From Prolixibacteraceae bacterium (GTDB lineage: Bacteria; Bacteroidota; Bacteroidia; Bacteroidales; Prolixibacteraceae): a stretch of 64,000 bases of DNA. Shown piece by piece: positions 32,913 through 43,320 of this stretch (position 1 is its first letter; each line of letters begins with the position of its first letter). The position numbers and the translations under genes were made by a program. The notes below the pieces were generated by a model, which ran no database searches, was not told where the DNA came from, and saw only the letters and a program-made list of their open reading frames with translations. The DNA lies in assembly GCA_019856515.1 (NCBI GenBank), contig CP082230.1:124001-188000 (forward strand), written 5' to 3'.

Positions 32913-35630
32913 TTAAAATTTATATTTAATTTCCGCACCAAAGTATGGCGTGCTATTTCTTGAGATAACTTGACCATGGTAGTTGGTGTAGTTATTCTCT
33001 ATGTTGAATATATTGTTGGCATAGAACGAACAGGTCATGTGTCGTCCAATCTCTTTTGTCATTCTTAAGTGTATGTGACTTTCCCAAGGCACTTCCCTTT
33101 TCATAAAGTTATAATCACTGTAGTTGTGTACTAATTCTTTTAAAACGAGTTGTGTGCTATGTTCATCTTTGTAAAGGTTTGTGTCTCCATTTACATCAAC
33201 ATAGTAATCTGGAAGTCCATCATGATAAAGTGTTTGGGTCATACTATAGATTCTATTATCGATGGTTGTACTAATGATCATCCCAAATTTAGGAATATGA
33301 GTATGAAACCTTAATTGACTATTCAACGATTGGATGATTCTGTTCTCGCTATTATAAAATATTCCATAAATATGATTTGTATGTGTTTCATGGATAATCC
33401 CGTAACTCTTAATGTCAGAGTTATAATTATCATAGTGGGTTTTAAACCATGCCCCACTCCATCTTATACTGGTGTTAAGAGTGTTAAGCTTAGGAAGCGA
33501 AACATTCCACTCCACCCCTTGTTTTACTTTTCTTTCGTTATTGTTATAATTGCTAATTAGGTAGTTGGAGGAGATGTTCTGTGTCGAAAACTGCTCCAAG
33601 GAAGGTTTCTTATTTGTGGAGATCGGTGCATTATCCTTATCTTCGACGTAGATCTGTACTTTTTGGTTATAAGGGATTGTATGCACACTAAACTCACTGT
33701 TGTTTTTTTCATAGAAAGTGGTAATCTGAAAGGTTGTTTTTCCTATTCGTCCCTGCACTCCAATCTCTGCTTTTTTGTTTACCGAAGGTTTAATTTCATA
33801 ATTTGTAGGATCAATCGCTTGATTCCAAAAATCAGTTCTTCTGGCTTGTTCATTTTGAGAATAAAAGTTAAGGGTTTGATATTGAAAGTAGATCGTGTTT
33901 GGATACAAATGTGCCATAGTTGGAAGTTTGCTCATTATACCTAGCCCTCCCAATAACTTTAGAGAAGATCGTTTTCCTAAAATATCTCCTTTATATATCT
34001 CTGCTGTCATATTCCATCGAGGATCTACTATCCACGAATTACTCATACTATATTTATCCGATAGACCTAATATTACACCTCCTCTAATTCCTATTTGATG
34101 TTTGATCTTCATCCCTGCTATTTCATGGGTGAGGTCGTCTGTTAAATAGAATGACAAAGTCTGATACATGGGAATGTCTTTAAGAATTCGAGGGTATGTC
34201 ACTGTTCTTTGAGAATTATTAGGGACATTCATAGGTCTACTTAAATTGTAATTTTCCCCTTCTCCGGTATTTTTTTGTCCTTTCCATCTCCCTCCAATTT
34301 GAATCCGATGTATCATGCCAAAACTCTTCTTATAGAAGTTTGCATTGACACTTGCATTCAATTGTAATGGGTTGTCATTAATGGTCTGATAGGCATCGTA
34401 AATAGCAGGTAGATATACTCCTTCAGAAGGACCATCTTCCTTGCTTATACTAACGGCAGTAGCACCAGAGACTAACGATTTTAACTCTTCTCTATAATTA
34501 TTGGTATAACGGCTATTTATATTCCACGTAAATGTTCGTAGGAACCCTCTTTTTTTCTCAATTTTATGAGTAATAGCAAACGATATATTGGTATAACGAC
34601 TCTTTATATAGTTTTGTGTGCCATCTATAATCTCCGCATCCGATTTCACATTGTCTACTGACTGATTTAAACTCAAGTCAATAAAAAATGATTTTAATGT
34701 TTCGCTTGTTAACTTCTTATAGTTCCACTTATTTTTTTGAGATAATCTAGTATAACCATTGAGTGTCGTTCTTGGGTCATTAAGACTATTAAGATAGCCA
34801 CCAGAGATATTCCAACTCCAGTGATTCGACAGTTGTATCCCCTTGTTAATGGAAACTAACTTACTAGACGGTTCTGTTTTCAAACGAACACTTAAAGGGG
34901 TTTCACCCCTTTTCTCAGTTATAATTACTTTACCATTGGTAATATCTCCGTGCTTGGCTGATGCAATTCCCGTAATAATTTCTACCGATTCGATTTCGTC
35001 TGTAGTAATGTTTCGCATATCCACACCTGCATTGGTATTAGTGAAAAAGCTTGCATCATTGGATTGAGATACTCCGTCCACTTCAAAGTCTACTCCTAAA
35101 GAGCTGTTGGTATCATATCCTGCTTCCCTTAAACGAATAAAATTAGGTTCACTTAAGTTTGGTTTAGTTGTTAAATTTCCTGGTTGCATTTGCAGTATAT
35201 CGGAAAAACTTGAAGCTTGAATATGGTCTATTGCCATCGATTTAATGATCGTTGCTGACCCCATATCATCTATCTCAGCTGAAACTTGAACCTCTTTTAG
35301 TCTAAAGCTTAATGGTGAAAGATATATCTTAATGGGGCCAACTGATCGGTTATCTATGAGTGTGTCTTTTGTTGCATATCCCATACAACGAACTATAATT
35401 CGAGTGAATTGTTCTCGAGATTTCGTGTACGTAAATTGTCCTTTGTCATTAGTGAAAATATGTTGGTGCTCTTTACCAACATATATCTCTCCAAAAATGA
35501 TAGGCTTTTTTGTGTCTTGATGAATAAGAATCCCTTGTGCTTCTCTATTTATTGCACAAACCTGATCAATTATGCCTAGATATAGGACTGTCAAGAAGAT
35601 TAGGTTAGAAATCCTTGAATTGAATCTCAT
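32913..35630 (-). CDS. TonB-dependent outer-membrane receptor
   Basis: A 905-residue receptor: signal peptide, carboxypeptidase-like regulatory domain (about 30-115, GILIHQDTKKPIIFGEIYVG), plug (about 130-245, with IIKSMAIDHIQASSFSDILQMQPG and ESVEIITGIASAKHGDITNGKVII), then a long 22-strand-type barrel ending FGAEIKYKF. It imports a large ligand into the periplasm using TonB energy. It lacks the SusC signature block and is not paired with a SusD gene, but with a DUF4876 lipoprotein. It is the first gene of the minus-strand operon ending at 26034. PepSY-TM and Cys-rich proteins downstream hint at a metal chelate as ligand (inference). Confidence 0.88.
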   Translation of the reverse strand: MRFNSRISNLIFLTVLYLGIIDQVCAINREAQGILIHQDTKKPIIFGEIYVGKEHQHIFTNDKGQFTYTKSREQFTRIIVRCMGYATKDTLIDNRSVGPIKIYLSPLSFRLKEVQVSAEIDDMGSATIIKSMAIDHIQASSFSDILQMQPGNLTTKPNLSEPNFIRLREAGYDTNSSLGVDFEVDGVSQSNDASFFTNTNAGVDMRNITTDEIESVEIITGIASAKHGDITNGKVIITEKRGETPLSVRLKTEPSSKLVSINKGIQLSNHWSWNISGGYLNSLNDPRTTLNGYTRLSQKNKWNYKKLTSETLKSFFIDLSLNQSVDNVKSDAEIIDGTQNYIKSRYTNISFAITHKIEKKRGFLRTFTWNINSRYTNNYREELKSLVSGATAVSISKEDGPSEGVYLPAIYDAYQTINDNPLQLNASVNANFYKKSFGMIHRIQIGGRWKGQKNTGEGENYNLSRPMNVPNNSQRTVTYPRILKDIPMYQTLSFYLTDDLTHEIAGMKIKHQIGIRGGVILGLSDKYSMSNSWIVDPRWNMTAEIYKGDILGKRSSLKLLGGLGIMSKLPTMAHLYPNTIYFQYQTLNFYSQNEQARRTDFWNQAIDPTNYEIKPSVNKKAEIGVQGRIGKTTFQITTFYEKNNSEFSVHTIPYNQKVQIYVEDKDNAPISTNKKPSLEQFSTQNISSNYLISNYNNNERKVKQGVEWNVSLPKLNTLNTSIRWSGAWFKTHYDNYNSDIKSYGIIHETHTNHIYGIFYNSENRIIQSLNSQLRFHTHIPKFGMIISTTIDNRIYSMTQTLYHDGLPDYYVDVNGDTNLYKDEHSTQLVLKELVHNYSDYNFMKREVPWESHIHLRMTKEIGRHMTCSFYANNIFNIENNYTNYHGQVISRNSTPYFGAEIKYKF

Positions 35631-35663
35631 CGCTATTTTGGTTATTTTAATTTTTATATGCTA

Positions 35664-35671
35664 CAAAGCTA
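35664..35671 (-). promoter_or_regulatory. -7 box (TAGCTTTG) of the TonB/ABC operon
   Basis: Minus-strand TAnnTTTG match 34 bp before the receptor start. No obvious -33 element or Fur-like palindrome was seen beside it. Confidence 0.4.
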
Positions 35672-35922
35672 CGGGGGATAGCAGAATAAGTAAATCCCTA
35701 AAAGTTGGGATTCTATAAAATAGCGAATGAGAGGATGTTTTATAGTGGCAAATAAGTGTTGTTTAGAATCGTTCTGCCCACAAAGAGAAATGTTAATGAC
35801 TGTTTTGTGCTGTTATATAGTGTATAGTAAGATGAGGGGGGAGGGAGGAGTGGAGGTCTATTCTAAATAAACAAAAAGTGGAGGGGGAAGGTGATCGGAA
35901 GAATTAAGGATAAGCTAACATA
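35672..35922. other. Gene-free stretch upstream of the TonB operon
   Basis: About 250 bp with G-rich plus-strand runs (around 35835-35890). Nothing recognisable beyond the promoter on one side and the purL terminator on the other. Confidence 0.4.
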
Positions 35923-35930
35923 AAAAGAAT

Positions 35931-35960
35931 AATGCTATCCCCATAAAAGAGGATAGCATT
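35931..35960 (-). terminator. purL terminator
   Basis: Perfect 10-bp stem (35931-35940 with 35951-35960, 10-nt loop), then ATTCTTTTTATG on the minus strand, 7 bp after the purL stop. Confidence 0.8.
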
Positions 35961-35966
35961 GCCCTT

Positions 35967-38900
35967 TTAGATTTGTTTCTGAATCCATTGTCGAGCATTT
36001 ACAAAGGCTTCCAACCATGGAGTGATCGTATCATTATTGCGATCAGAAGGGAAATGTCCCCACTGCCATGGATAGACTGATCTTTCTAAGTGTGGCATCA
36101 TTGCCAAATGACGACCATCTTTAGAAACGATTGCTGCAGTATCAAAATCCGATCCATTCGGATTGGCAGGATATGCATGGTAATTATATTTCATTGCAAT
36201 GCCAGATGGTTGTTCTTTGCTAGAGAAGACAAATTTACCCTCCCCATGTGCAATCCAAACTCCAAGAGACATTCCTTGTAAACTTTTAAGCATAATAGAG
36301 TCTGTATCTGATGGAATGGTGACCCCAACAAAGTTAGATTCAAATTTATGAGAATCATTATGCTCCATTTTGACGTCTAAGTTGACATCATTAGATGATA
36401 TTAAATCTAAAGCAACCATCAATTGACATCCATTACAAACACCTAAACTCATTGTATTTTGACGTGCATAGAAGCGTTGTAATGCTTGTTGGGCTTTCGG
36501 ATTATATTTAAAAGCACCTGCCCACCCTTTGGCTGAACCAAGTACATCTGAATTGGAGAATCCACCACAGAAAACAATAAAGTGGATGTCTTCCAAAGTC
36601 TCTCTTCCTGAGATAAGGTCTGTCATATGAACATCTTTCACATCAAAACCTGCAAGATGTAAACTCCAAGCCATCTCTCTCTCTCCATTAACTCCTTTTT
36701 CACGTATAATAGCCGCTTTAAGACCACTTCTCTCTCTTCGACTAGGTGTAATGCCTAATTTAGATAAAGATGCGTTAAACGTTTTGAAATCAAAGGCAAG
36801 AGGCTGTTCAGCATAGTTTCCAAATCGAGCGGTTGCAAGTGTTTCGCCACTCTGCATTTTATCTAGTTCATAAGATGGGCGATACCAAACATCTCTCAAA
36901 TAGTCAATATCTAAAGTCAGTTGTTCCTCTTTATGTGATAGAGTGAGCATTCTCTCTTTGGAAGGAGATCCTAAAGATGTATATTTTAGACCCAAAGCTT
37001 TAGCACGTGTTTCAAAAACATTGGTGTCATTCGCTTGAACCACTGCTGCTGGGTTCTCCGAAAATAGAATATGAGCCCAATCTTTATCGCTAATGCCGTC
37101 TAACGATAAGTTTAGTCCTCCCTTTGTGTTGGCAAAGCAAAGTTCCAATAGACTTGTGATTAATCCACCAGATCCAACATCGTGTCCTGCGGCAACCAAT
37201 CCTTCTAGAATAAGTTGTTGTAACGACTCAAACTGTTTGGCAAAGAACGATGCATCACTTACTGTTGGTACATCTACGCCTAGTTTGCTGTTAATCTGAG
37301 CAAAGGCTGAACCACCTAGAGCCAATTCACTGTTTGAAAAGTCGACATAGTAAATCGCCTTACACTCATCGTTAACGACAACAGGTTCAACAATTTTCTT
37401 TACATCTTTTACTTCACCTGATGCTGAGATGATTACTGTGCCAGGAGCGTATACCACATCATCTTTGTACTTCTGTGTCATCGATAGCGAATCTTTTCCT
37501 GTTGGAATATTGATCCCTAATCCACAAGCAAATTCACTAGCTGCTTCCACTGCTTCATATAGACGAGCATTCTCTCCTCTGTTTTTTGCAGGCCACATCC
37601 AGTTTGCACTCAACGAAACACCTTTAATACCATGAGTCATTGGTGCCCATACCAAATTGGTCAGAGACTCTGCAATAGAGAGAATTGATCCCTTGGCAGC
37701 ATCAATAAGTGCTGCACTCGATGCATGCCCTAATGATGTTGCAATCCCTCTCTCTCCTTGAAAATCTTGTGCGATAGCCCCAAGGTTATTTAATGGAAGC
37801 TGGATCTCACCAGCACATTGTTGTTTGGCAATCTTTCCTGTAACTGAACGGTCTACTTTATTGGTCAACCAATCTTTACAAGCAACACTCTCTAGGGATA
37901 ATACCTCCTCTATATAGCTTGTGATCTCTTTATTGTCGTATGTCACTGGCGCAAATTTACGCTGCGATGTTTTATCCGTCAATACGGTTTTAGGAGAGCT
38001 TCCAAAGAAGTGTTTTAATGCCAGATCAATTGGTGCTTTTCCTGCTTTTTTACTCTCAAAGACAAAACGATCATCTCCAGTTGTCTCTCCAATTTCATAA
38101 AGTGGTGTGCGTTCTCTTTTAGCAATACGTTCAATCTTCTCTAGATTCTCTTTTGAAGTAACAAAGCCAATACGTTCTTGCGACTCATTACCACAGATCT
38201 CTTTTAGCGAAAGGGTAGGGTCTCCAACAGGAAGGTTGTCCATGTCGATACGTCCTCCAGTCTCTTCTACTAATTCTGAAAGACAGTTTAAATGTCCTCC
38301 AGCACCATGATCATGCACTGTCGAGATCGGATTGTTCTCCTCCTCTGCCAAAGCTCGGATCGTATTATAAGTACGTTTCTGCATCTCTGGGTTGGCTCTC
38401 TGAACGGCATTCAATTCGATCGACGAAGAGAAATTACCTGTATCTACAGACGAGACTGCGCCACCGCCCATACCTATACGATAGTTGTCTCCTCCGATTA
38501 ACACGACTGCATCTCCTTTGTTAGGAGTATCTTTCAATGCATCTTTCTTGTTGGCCAATCCGATTCCTCCAGCGAGCATAATTACCTTATCGTAACCAAA
38601 CTTCTGATCTTGCTCGAAATGCTCGAAAGTCATTAAAGACCCATTAATCAGAGGTTGTCCAAATTTATTACCAAAATCACTAGCTCCATTGGAGGCTTTG
38701 ATTAGTATCTCCTCTGGTGTTTGATATAACCATGGGCGAGGAGCTTTATCTTCTTCCCATCGTTTCCCTTCACTGTTGCGTGGATAGGAAGTCATATAAA
38801 CGGCTGTTCCTGCAATGGGTAGTGAACCTTTACCTCCTGCAATACGGTCTCGAATCTCTCCTCCCGTTCCTGTTGCAGCTCCATTAAAAGGCTCAACAGT

Positions 38901-39656
38901 TGTTGGGAAGTTATGCGTCTCTGCTTTCAATGAAAGTACCGTGTCGATATCTCTAATCTGATAATAATCTGGACCATCATGTGTAATCGGTGCAAACTGT
39001 TCAACTTGGCTACCTTCGGTAAAAGAACAGTTATCTTTATATGCCGATACAATTGTATTTGGATGTTCTTTCGAAGTCTTTTTAATCAGTTGAAATAGGG
39101 TAGAAGGCTTCTCTTCTCCATCAATAATAAACGTCCCATTAAATATTTTATGACGACAGTGTTCCGAATTCACTTGAGCAAAACCGTAAACCTCACTATC
39201 GGTAAGTGGACGCTCAATCTCTTTGGAAAGCCCTCTTAAATATTCTATCTCTTCTGAACTAAGAGCCAATCCCTCTTTTTCGTTATATGCTTCAATATCT
39301 TCAATATATTGAATGGGATCAGGTGTTTTGTCTATGGTGAACAGTTGCTGGTCAAGTTGGGTGTACTTTCTCTGCAACATAGGGTCAAATGTGGGGTCAC
39401 TGTTCTCTACTTGAAAGAACTCCTCTACTCGACGAATCCCATTGATCCCCATATTTTGGGTAATTTCCACCGCATTCGTACTCCAAGGTGTGATCATCTC
39501 TTTTCTGGGACCAATAAAAGTCCCTTTCATGGTGGCTTCTTTTAGAAGTTGGGCGTCTCCAAAAAGCCAAGTGAGTTTTTCAATCGTATCAGACGTTAGC
39601 TGTTGGAAACTGTCCACTGCTAAGATACTCTGACTTCCTTCGAAAAATAGAATCAT
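35967..39656 (-). CDS. purL: Phosphoribosylformylglycinamidine synthase
   Basis: A 1229-residue single-chain FGAM synthase, the fourth step of de novo purine synthesis, converting FGAR, ATP and glutamine to FGAM in the cytosol. An N-terminal PurS-like region is followed by two AIRS-type halves: YGFAQVNSEHCRHKIFNG, LKAETHNFPTTVEPFNGAATGTGGEIRD, DHGAGGHLNCLSEL. The C-terminal PurQ-like glutaminase carries the nucleophile in SLGVCNGCQLM and later WIAHGEGKF. The length equals the large-type PurL of Proteobacteria and Bacteroidetes. It is flanked by its own terminator and appears monocistronic. Confidence 0.97.
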   Translation of the reverse strand: MILFFEGSQSILAVDSFQQLTSDTIEKLTWLFGDAQLLKEATMKGTFIGPRKEMITPWSTNAVEITQNMGINGIRRVEEFFQVENSDPTFDPMLQRKYTQLDQQLFTIDKTPDPIQYIEDIEAYNEKEGLALSSEEIEYLRGLSKEIERPLTDSEVYGFAQVNSEHCRHKIFNGTFIIDGEEKPSTLFQLIKKTSKEHPNTIVSAYKDNCSFTEGSQVEQFAPITHDGPDYYQIRDIDTVLSLKAETHNFPTTVEPFNGAATGTGGEIRDRIAGGKGSLPIAGTAVYMTSYPRNSEGKRWEEDKAPRPWLYQTPEEILIKASNGASDFGNKFGQPLINGSLMTFEHFEQDQKFGYDKVIMLAGGIGLANKKDALKDTPNKGDAVVLIGGDNYRIGMGGGAVSSVDTGNFSSSIELNAVQRANPEMQKRTYNTIRALAEEENNPISTVHDHGAGGHLNCLSELVEETGGRIDMDNLPVGDPTLSLKEICGNESQERIGFVTSKENLEKIERIAKRERTPLYEIGETTGDDRFVFESKKAGKAPIDLALKHFFGSSPKTVLTDKTSQRKFAPVTYDNKEITSYIEEVLSLESVACKDWLTNKVDRSVTGKIAKQQCAGEIQLPLNNLGAIAQDFQGERGIATSLGHASSAALIDAAKGSILSIAESLTNLVWAPMTHGIKGVSLSANWMWPAKNRGENARLYEAVEAASEFACGLGINIPTGKDSLSMTQKYKDDVVYAPGTVIISASGEVKDVKKIVEPVVVNDECKAIYYVDFSNSELALGGSAFAQINSKLGVDVPTVSDASFFAKQFESLQQLILEGLVAAGHDVGSGGLITSLLELCFANTKGGLNLSLDGISDKDWAHILFSENPAAVVQANDTNVFETRAKALGLKYTSLGSPSKERMLTLSHKEEQLTLDIDYLRDVWYRPSYELDKMQSGETLATARFGNYAEQPLAFDFKTFNASLSKLGITPSRRERSGLKAAIIREKGVNGEREMAWSLHLAGFDVKDVHMTDLISGRETLEDIHFIVFCGGFSNSDVLGSAKGWAGAFKYNPKAQQALQRFYARQNTMSLGVCNGCQLMVALDLISSNDVNLDVKMEHNDSHKFESNFVGVTIPSDTDSIMLKSLQGMSLGVWIAHGEGKFVFSSKEQPSGIAMKYNYHAYPANPNGSDFDTAAIVSKDGRHLAMMPHLERSVYPWQWGHFPSDRNNDTITPWLEAFVNARQWIQKQI

Positions 39657-39767
39657 TTTTGGGTCAATTTTTATATTGTAATTAGAAACTTACATATGGT
39701 AAAAATGCTCCTTCGTCATCTTTTAATTAAAGATACGAAGATTTTATGGTAATGGTTTTGATAGGTG

Positions 39768-39775
39768 CAAATATA
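39768..39775 (-). promoter_or_regulatory. -7 box (TATATTTG) of purL
   Basis: Minus-strand TAnnTTTG match 112 bp before the purL start. A TTTG at 39799-39802 could be the -33 element, though the 23-bp spacer is longer than usual. This leaves a leader of about 100 nt with no recognised riboswitch. Confidence 0.4.
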
Positions 39776-39802
39776 TGATTCTGTTTTTCTCAGAAATCCA
39801 AA

Positions 39803-40307
39803 AACCTCCTTACCATACAGGAAAACTGTAGTTGATAATATATACTTAATAATCGCATAGAGTAAAGTGTCGAAACATGACTTTTCTCAATAAATATTGA
39901 AGTAAGCTTGTTCGATATCGATGTTGAGATGGACTTAAATTTAGACTCTGCTATAAAATTCCATTTATCTATATCAAGAGTTTTGTTCGATGGGATGAAA
40001 TATATGAAAGATCAAAGGTTGTTAGGCGGTCTATTTAATTAACACATATTTAATGTTTTAAAATGGGTGATTATGATAAATATCTGTTATTGTTGTACGT
40101 TTGATTCTTTCCTCTTAGAAGTCGATGTTTAATACTTATTGTTTTCTAATTCTGACTTAAAGTAACGTATGTTATTTAATGACATGAGTGTTGTTAATTG
40201 AAAGACATATCTATTCAATCCATATTATTATTAATGAACTCATCATAATCATAATGGGTTGAATTTTATTGTTGGGATTATTAGTCTTAAATATATAAAT
40301 CAAGAGT
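39803..40307. other. Gene-free stretch upstream of the BspA-like gene
   Basis: About 0.5 kb of very AT-rich DNA between divergent genes. I see no ORF, tRNA or strong hairpin. Confidence 0.4.
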
Positions 40308-41726
40308 ATGAAACAACTATTTTTATTTATTGCCTTATTTCTCTCCTTGCAGAGTAAAAGTCAGGATCTCCTGAATTTACCTGCATCACAATCTTTATGG
40401 GATATTAGTGAGGTGACCATTGATGGTGTGAAAGGGATTAGTTTAAACAGATATCTGGGGGATGCTTCTGTTAATGGTTTGAAAATCACTATTCCTTCAT
40501 CTATCGGTAGCAAAAGTGTAATCGCATTATGCTACATTAAGCCTGAGGATGAAAGTAAATGGATTCCATTAATTGGTAATGTAAAAGGACTACATGGGCT
40601 TTTTAATCAATATTTTGATGCCCCAAATAGAACTCTTGTCGAAGTAAATGCTGAAAACACACCGCTGTTATATGTTGGTCCATTGGCTTTAGCTCATTGT
40701 GTGCATGAAGATATCTCAATAACTTTGCCTCATAGTATGAAATATATTCGATTTAATGCATTTGAAAGAGCTGGCTTTAAGGAGTTTATATTTCCTATAT
40801 CACTTGTCTATTTAGGGAAGAATGCATTTACATCGTCGTCTTTAAAACAGACCACAAGCCTACCTATTGCTGTAACAAATATTTTTGCTGAAACATTCTC
40901 TTCTTCTATTGAAGGAGATATAGAGAAATATGTTCATTCAAAAGTTTCGTATATTGGACCTTTTGCCTTTTCTGATTGTGATAAGTTAACTGGACATTTG
41001 AGCTTATCTGACGAGATGAATGTAATCGAAGAGTTCGCTTTTTCAAGTTGTAGTAGTATAGAACAAGGAACGGATATGCCATCAAATCTTACAATAATCA
41101 AAAGAAATGCTTTTGCTAATAGCTCTGCATATAAAAAAGATTTGGTCTTTTCAGAGGGACTTGTTGAAATACAAGAAAATGCATTTGGTGAGCATCCATT
41201 TATGGGATTTATATATAATGGAAAGCAGATTGAGTCGATCACATTACCAAAATCTATAACAACCATTGGGGTGGATGCCTTTAAAAGGTCTACTTCAACT
41301 ACTAAATTCATTCGTGTACTCTCTTCAACTCCACCAACGGTTGGTAATAAACGAGCATTTGATGCTGCTGCTTATGAAAATACACAACTGTTAGTTCCTG
41401 TTGGGGCGCTGAATAACTATAAATCTGCTGCTATCTGGAAAGAGTTCAAGAGTATCTCGGAAGATGATGGCACGATTAAGCTTTCAAGTAATTCGAAAAA
41501 GAGAGATGAAGTCTATAATATTACGAACTATGGGAGAATCATCAATTTCAAACAACCTTTTAATGTAAAATCGGTGCTGCTATACGATATTAAAGGAACA
41601 ATGCTGTCTAAGTTAAATCATATTGATTCTCAATGGGAGTTGCCTTTAAGTATCCATGGTGTTGTTATGATGACCGTTGAAATGGTTGATGGGTCGATAT
41701 TAAAGGAGAAGATTATGTTGAAATAA
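40308..41726 (+). CDS. BspA-like leucine-rich-repeat protein with sorting-type tail
   Basis: A 472-residue secreted protein: signal peptide (LFLFIALFLSLQSKSQ), then irregular BspA-type (LRR_5) repeats of about 23 residues across roughly 100-350 (SMKYIRFNAFERAGFKEF, YLGKNAFTSSSL, SYIGPFAFSDCDKL, VIEEFAFSSCSSI, IIKRNAFANSSA, EIQENAFGEH, TIGVDAFKRS). The C-terminal 65 residues (VKSVLLYDIKGTMLSKL, GVVMMTVEMVDGSILKEKIMLK) look like a T9SS type A sorting domain. BspA-like proteins serve in surface adhesion in other Bacteroidota; the ligand here is unknown. It stands alone. Confidence 0.85.
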   Translation: MKQLFLFIALFLSLQSKSQDLLNLPASQSLWDISEVTIDGVKGISLNRYLGDASVNGLKITIPSSIGSKSVIALCYIKPEDESKWIPLIGNVKGLHGLFNQYFDAPNRTLVEVNAENTPLLYVGPLALAHCVHEDISITLPHSMKYIRFNAFERAGFKEFIFPISLVYLGKNAFTSSSLKQTTSLPIAVTNIFAETFSSSIEGDIEKYVHSKVSYIGPFAFSDCDKLTGHLSLSDEMNVIEEFAFSSCSSIEQGTDMPSNLTIIKRNAFANSSAYKKDLVFSEGLVEIQENAFGEHPFMGFIYNGKQIESITLPKSITTIGVDAFKRSTSTTKFIRVLSSTPPTVGNKRAFDAAAYENTQLLVPVGALNNYKSAAIWKEFKSISEDDGTIKLSSNSKKRDEVYNITNYGRIINFKQPFNVKSVLLYDIKGTMLSKLNHIDSQWELPLSIHGVVMMTVEMVDGSILKEKIMLK

Positions 41727-42031
41727 AGAATTTTATCATCCAATATCTGCTTGCAGATTGTGATGTTTAAGGGTGCTGTGTGTGAAAGCTCATAAGTGCC
41801 CTTTTTTATATTATGGGTAGAAGGAAATCCGTTGTGGAGTCTTGTTTCTTGTCAACGAGTAAACAAGATGAGATTTGTAATATGGTTGTAATTGTGCGAT
41901 CAGTGACATCGTGTACTTTCCATTTTTCTATTGACTTTTTACGAAAATAGTGGTGTAAGTGGATCATTTTTTAATGAAAATACTTACTTTACACTATAAA
42001 CTAATGAATCGGATGAAAATTAGATAAACTT
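41727..42031. other. Gene-free stretch before the DUF2157 gene
   Basis: About 0.3 kb. A weak hairpin (AAGGG at 41769-41773 with CCCTT from 41799, then a T-run to about 41807) may terminate the BspA-like gene. The rest is AT-rich without recognised signals. Confidence 0.4.
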
Positions 42032-43318
42032 ATGATTACAACCAAACAACTGAAAGAGTTGATCGAAGCGGAGGTCATCGATGATGTCACCGCAATGAAA
42101 ATCACCGCTTTCTATAAAGAGAAATCAGGCGGGGCTAACCGTCGTCTTGCGGTGATATTTAGCATTCTTGGTGCCCTGCTTATTGGTTTAGGTGTTATCG
42201 AAATTATTGCCCATAACTGGGATTCCTTTAGTCGTTTAACTAAAGGGATATTCTCGATGTCACCGTTGATTATTGGTCAATTTATCTGTGGAATAACCCT
42301 ATTCCAAAAGAAAAAATTATCCATATGGCATGAAGCGGCAGCCTCTTTTCTCGTGATGGCTATAGGAGCAAGTATTTCATTGATCAGTCAAACATATCAT
42401 ATGGATGGAGAGATGTCCTCCTTTATGATCTCATGGATCATTCCAATCTTACCTGTAATCTATCTTATGCGATCTTCAATGGCAACTGCCTTCTATGTAA
42501 TAGGTGCTGCCATCTATGCAGGATCGTTAGGCCCTAAAAGTGATCCACTTCTATTCTTATTAAGTTATGGTGGACTGCTTTTACCTATGTTACCTTATTA
42601 TATATCATTGATAAAAAGAGCTCCCAGTGGTGCTATGACCACACTTCTTCATTGGGTTGTAGTCTTAACAACTTCTTTGGTTGTTCTAACTGCATTTAAA
42701 GATGCAGAGGTGGTTTGGATAGTACCTCTATACTTATCCGTTTTCATTACCTTATATCTCATTGGAATAGGAGGCTTTGCCAAAACATTAAGTGCCAAAT
42801 ATTCCGCATATAGTATGGTTGGTTCGTTGGGAGCACTATCAGTTCTCTTTACACTCTCGAATGACCATTATTGGCGTAAATTATCTAGTGCATCCTTCTC
42901 ATTAAGTGATATGATTATGCAGCCGTCTATTTGGTGCACAATCGTATGTGTTGTGGTATCTGCCGTACTTCTTTATCGTGTTATCAAGTTACAGAAACGC
43001 AGGTGGTCATTATCACCTTTGGTTTACAGTATATTATTATATATTCCCGTTTTTCTGATAAGTGTTTATCTGCCAGTCGGAAAGTTGTTTACAAATATAT
43101 TGCTTTTGTTTATTGGCATCTACTATATCTTGGATGGCTATAAAAAGAATCTATGGCAATCTACTAATTTAGGTCTTCTTATTCTTTTTGTGTGGACCCA
43201 ATTTCGACTATTTGACATGAAAATGGACTTCGTCGTAAAAGGCATCCTCTTTATCTTGCTTGGGGGCTGTTTTATAGGTGCAAACATTTGGATATTAATG
43301 CGTAAAAGAGTCAAGTAG
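42032..43318 (+). CDS. DUF2157 membrane protein
   Basis: A 428-residue protein with a short cytosolic N-terminus (LKELIEAEVIDDVTAMKITAFYKEK) then about 12 hydrophobic segments. The start and the first membrane pair (LAVIFSILGALLIGLGVIEIIAHNW) are characteristic of DUF2157 (PF09925). The next gene, 2 bp downstream, encodes a GDYXXLXY protein, which is the usual partner of this family. No function is established for the pair; an envelope role is likely. Confidence 0.85.
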   Translation: MITTKQLKELIEAEVIDDVTAMKITAFYKEKSGGANRRLAVIFSILGALLIGLGVIEIIAHNWDSFSRLTKGIFSMSPLIIGQFICGITLFQKKKLSIWHEAAASFLVMAIGASISLISQTYHMDGEMSSFMISWIIPILPVIYLMRSSMATAFYVIGAAIYAGSLGPKSDPLLFLLSYGGLLLPMLPYYISLIKRAPSGAMTTLLHWVVVLTTSLVVLTAFKDAEVVWIVPLYLSVFITLYLIGIGGFAKTLSAKYSAYSMVGSLGALSVLFTLSNDHYWRKLSSASFSLSDMIMQPSIWCTIVCVVVSAVLLYRVIKLQKRRWSLSPLVYSILLYIPVFLISVYLPVGKLFTNILLLFIGIYYILDGYKKNLWQSTNLGLLILFVWTQFRLFDMKMDFVVKGILFILLGGCFIGANIWILMRKRVK

Positions 43319-43320
43319 TT

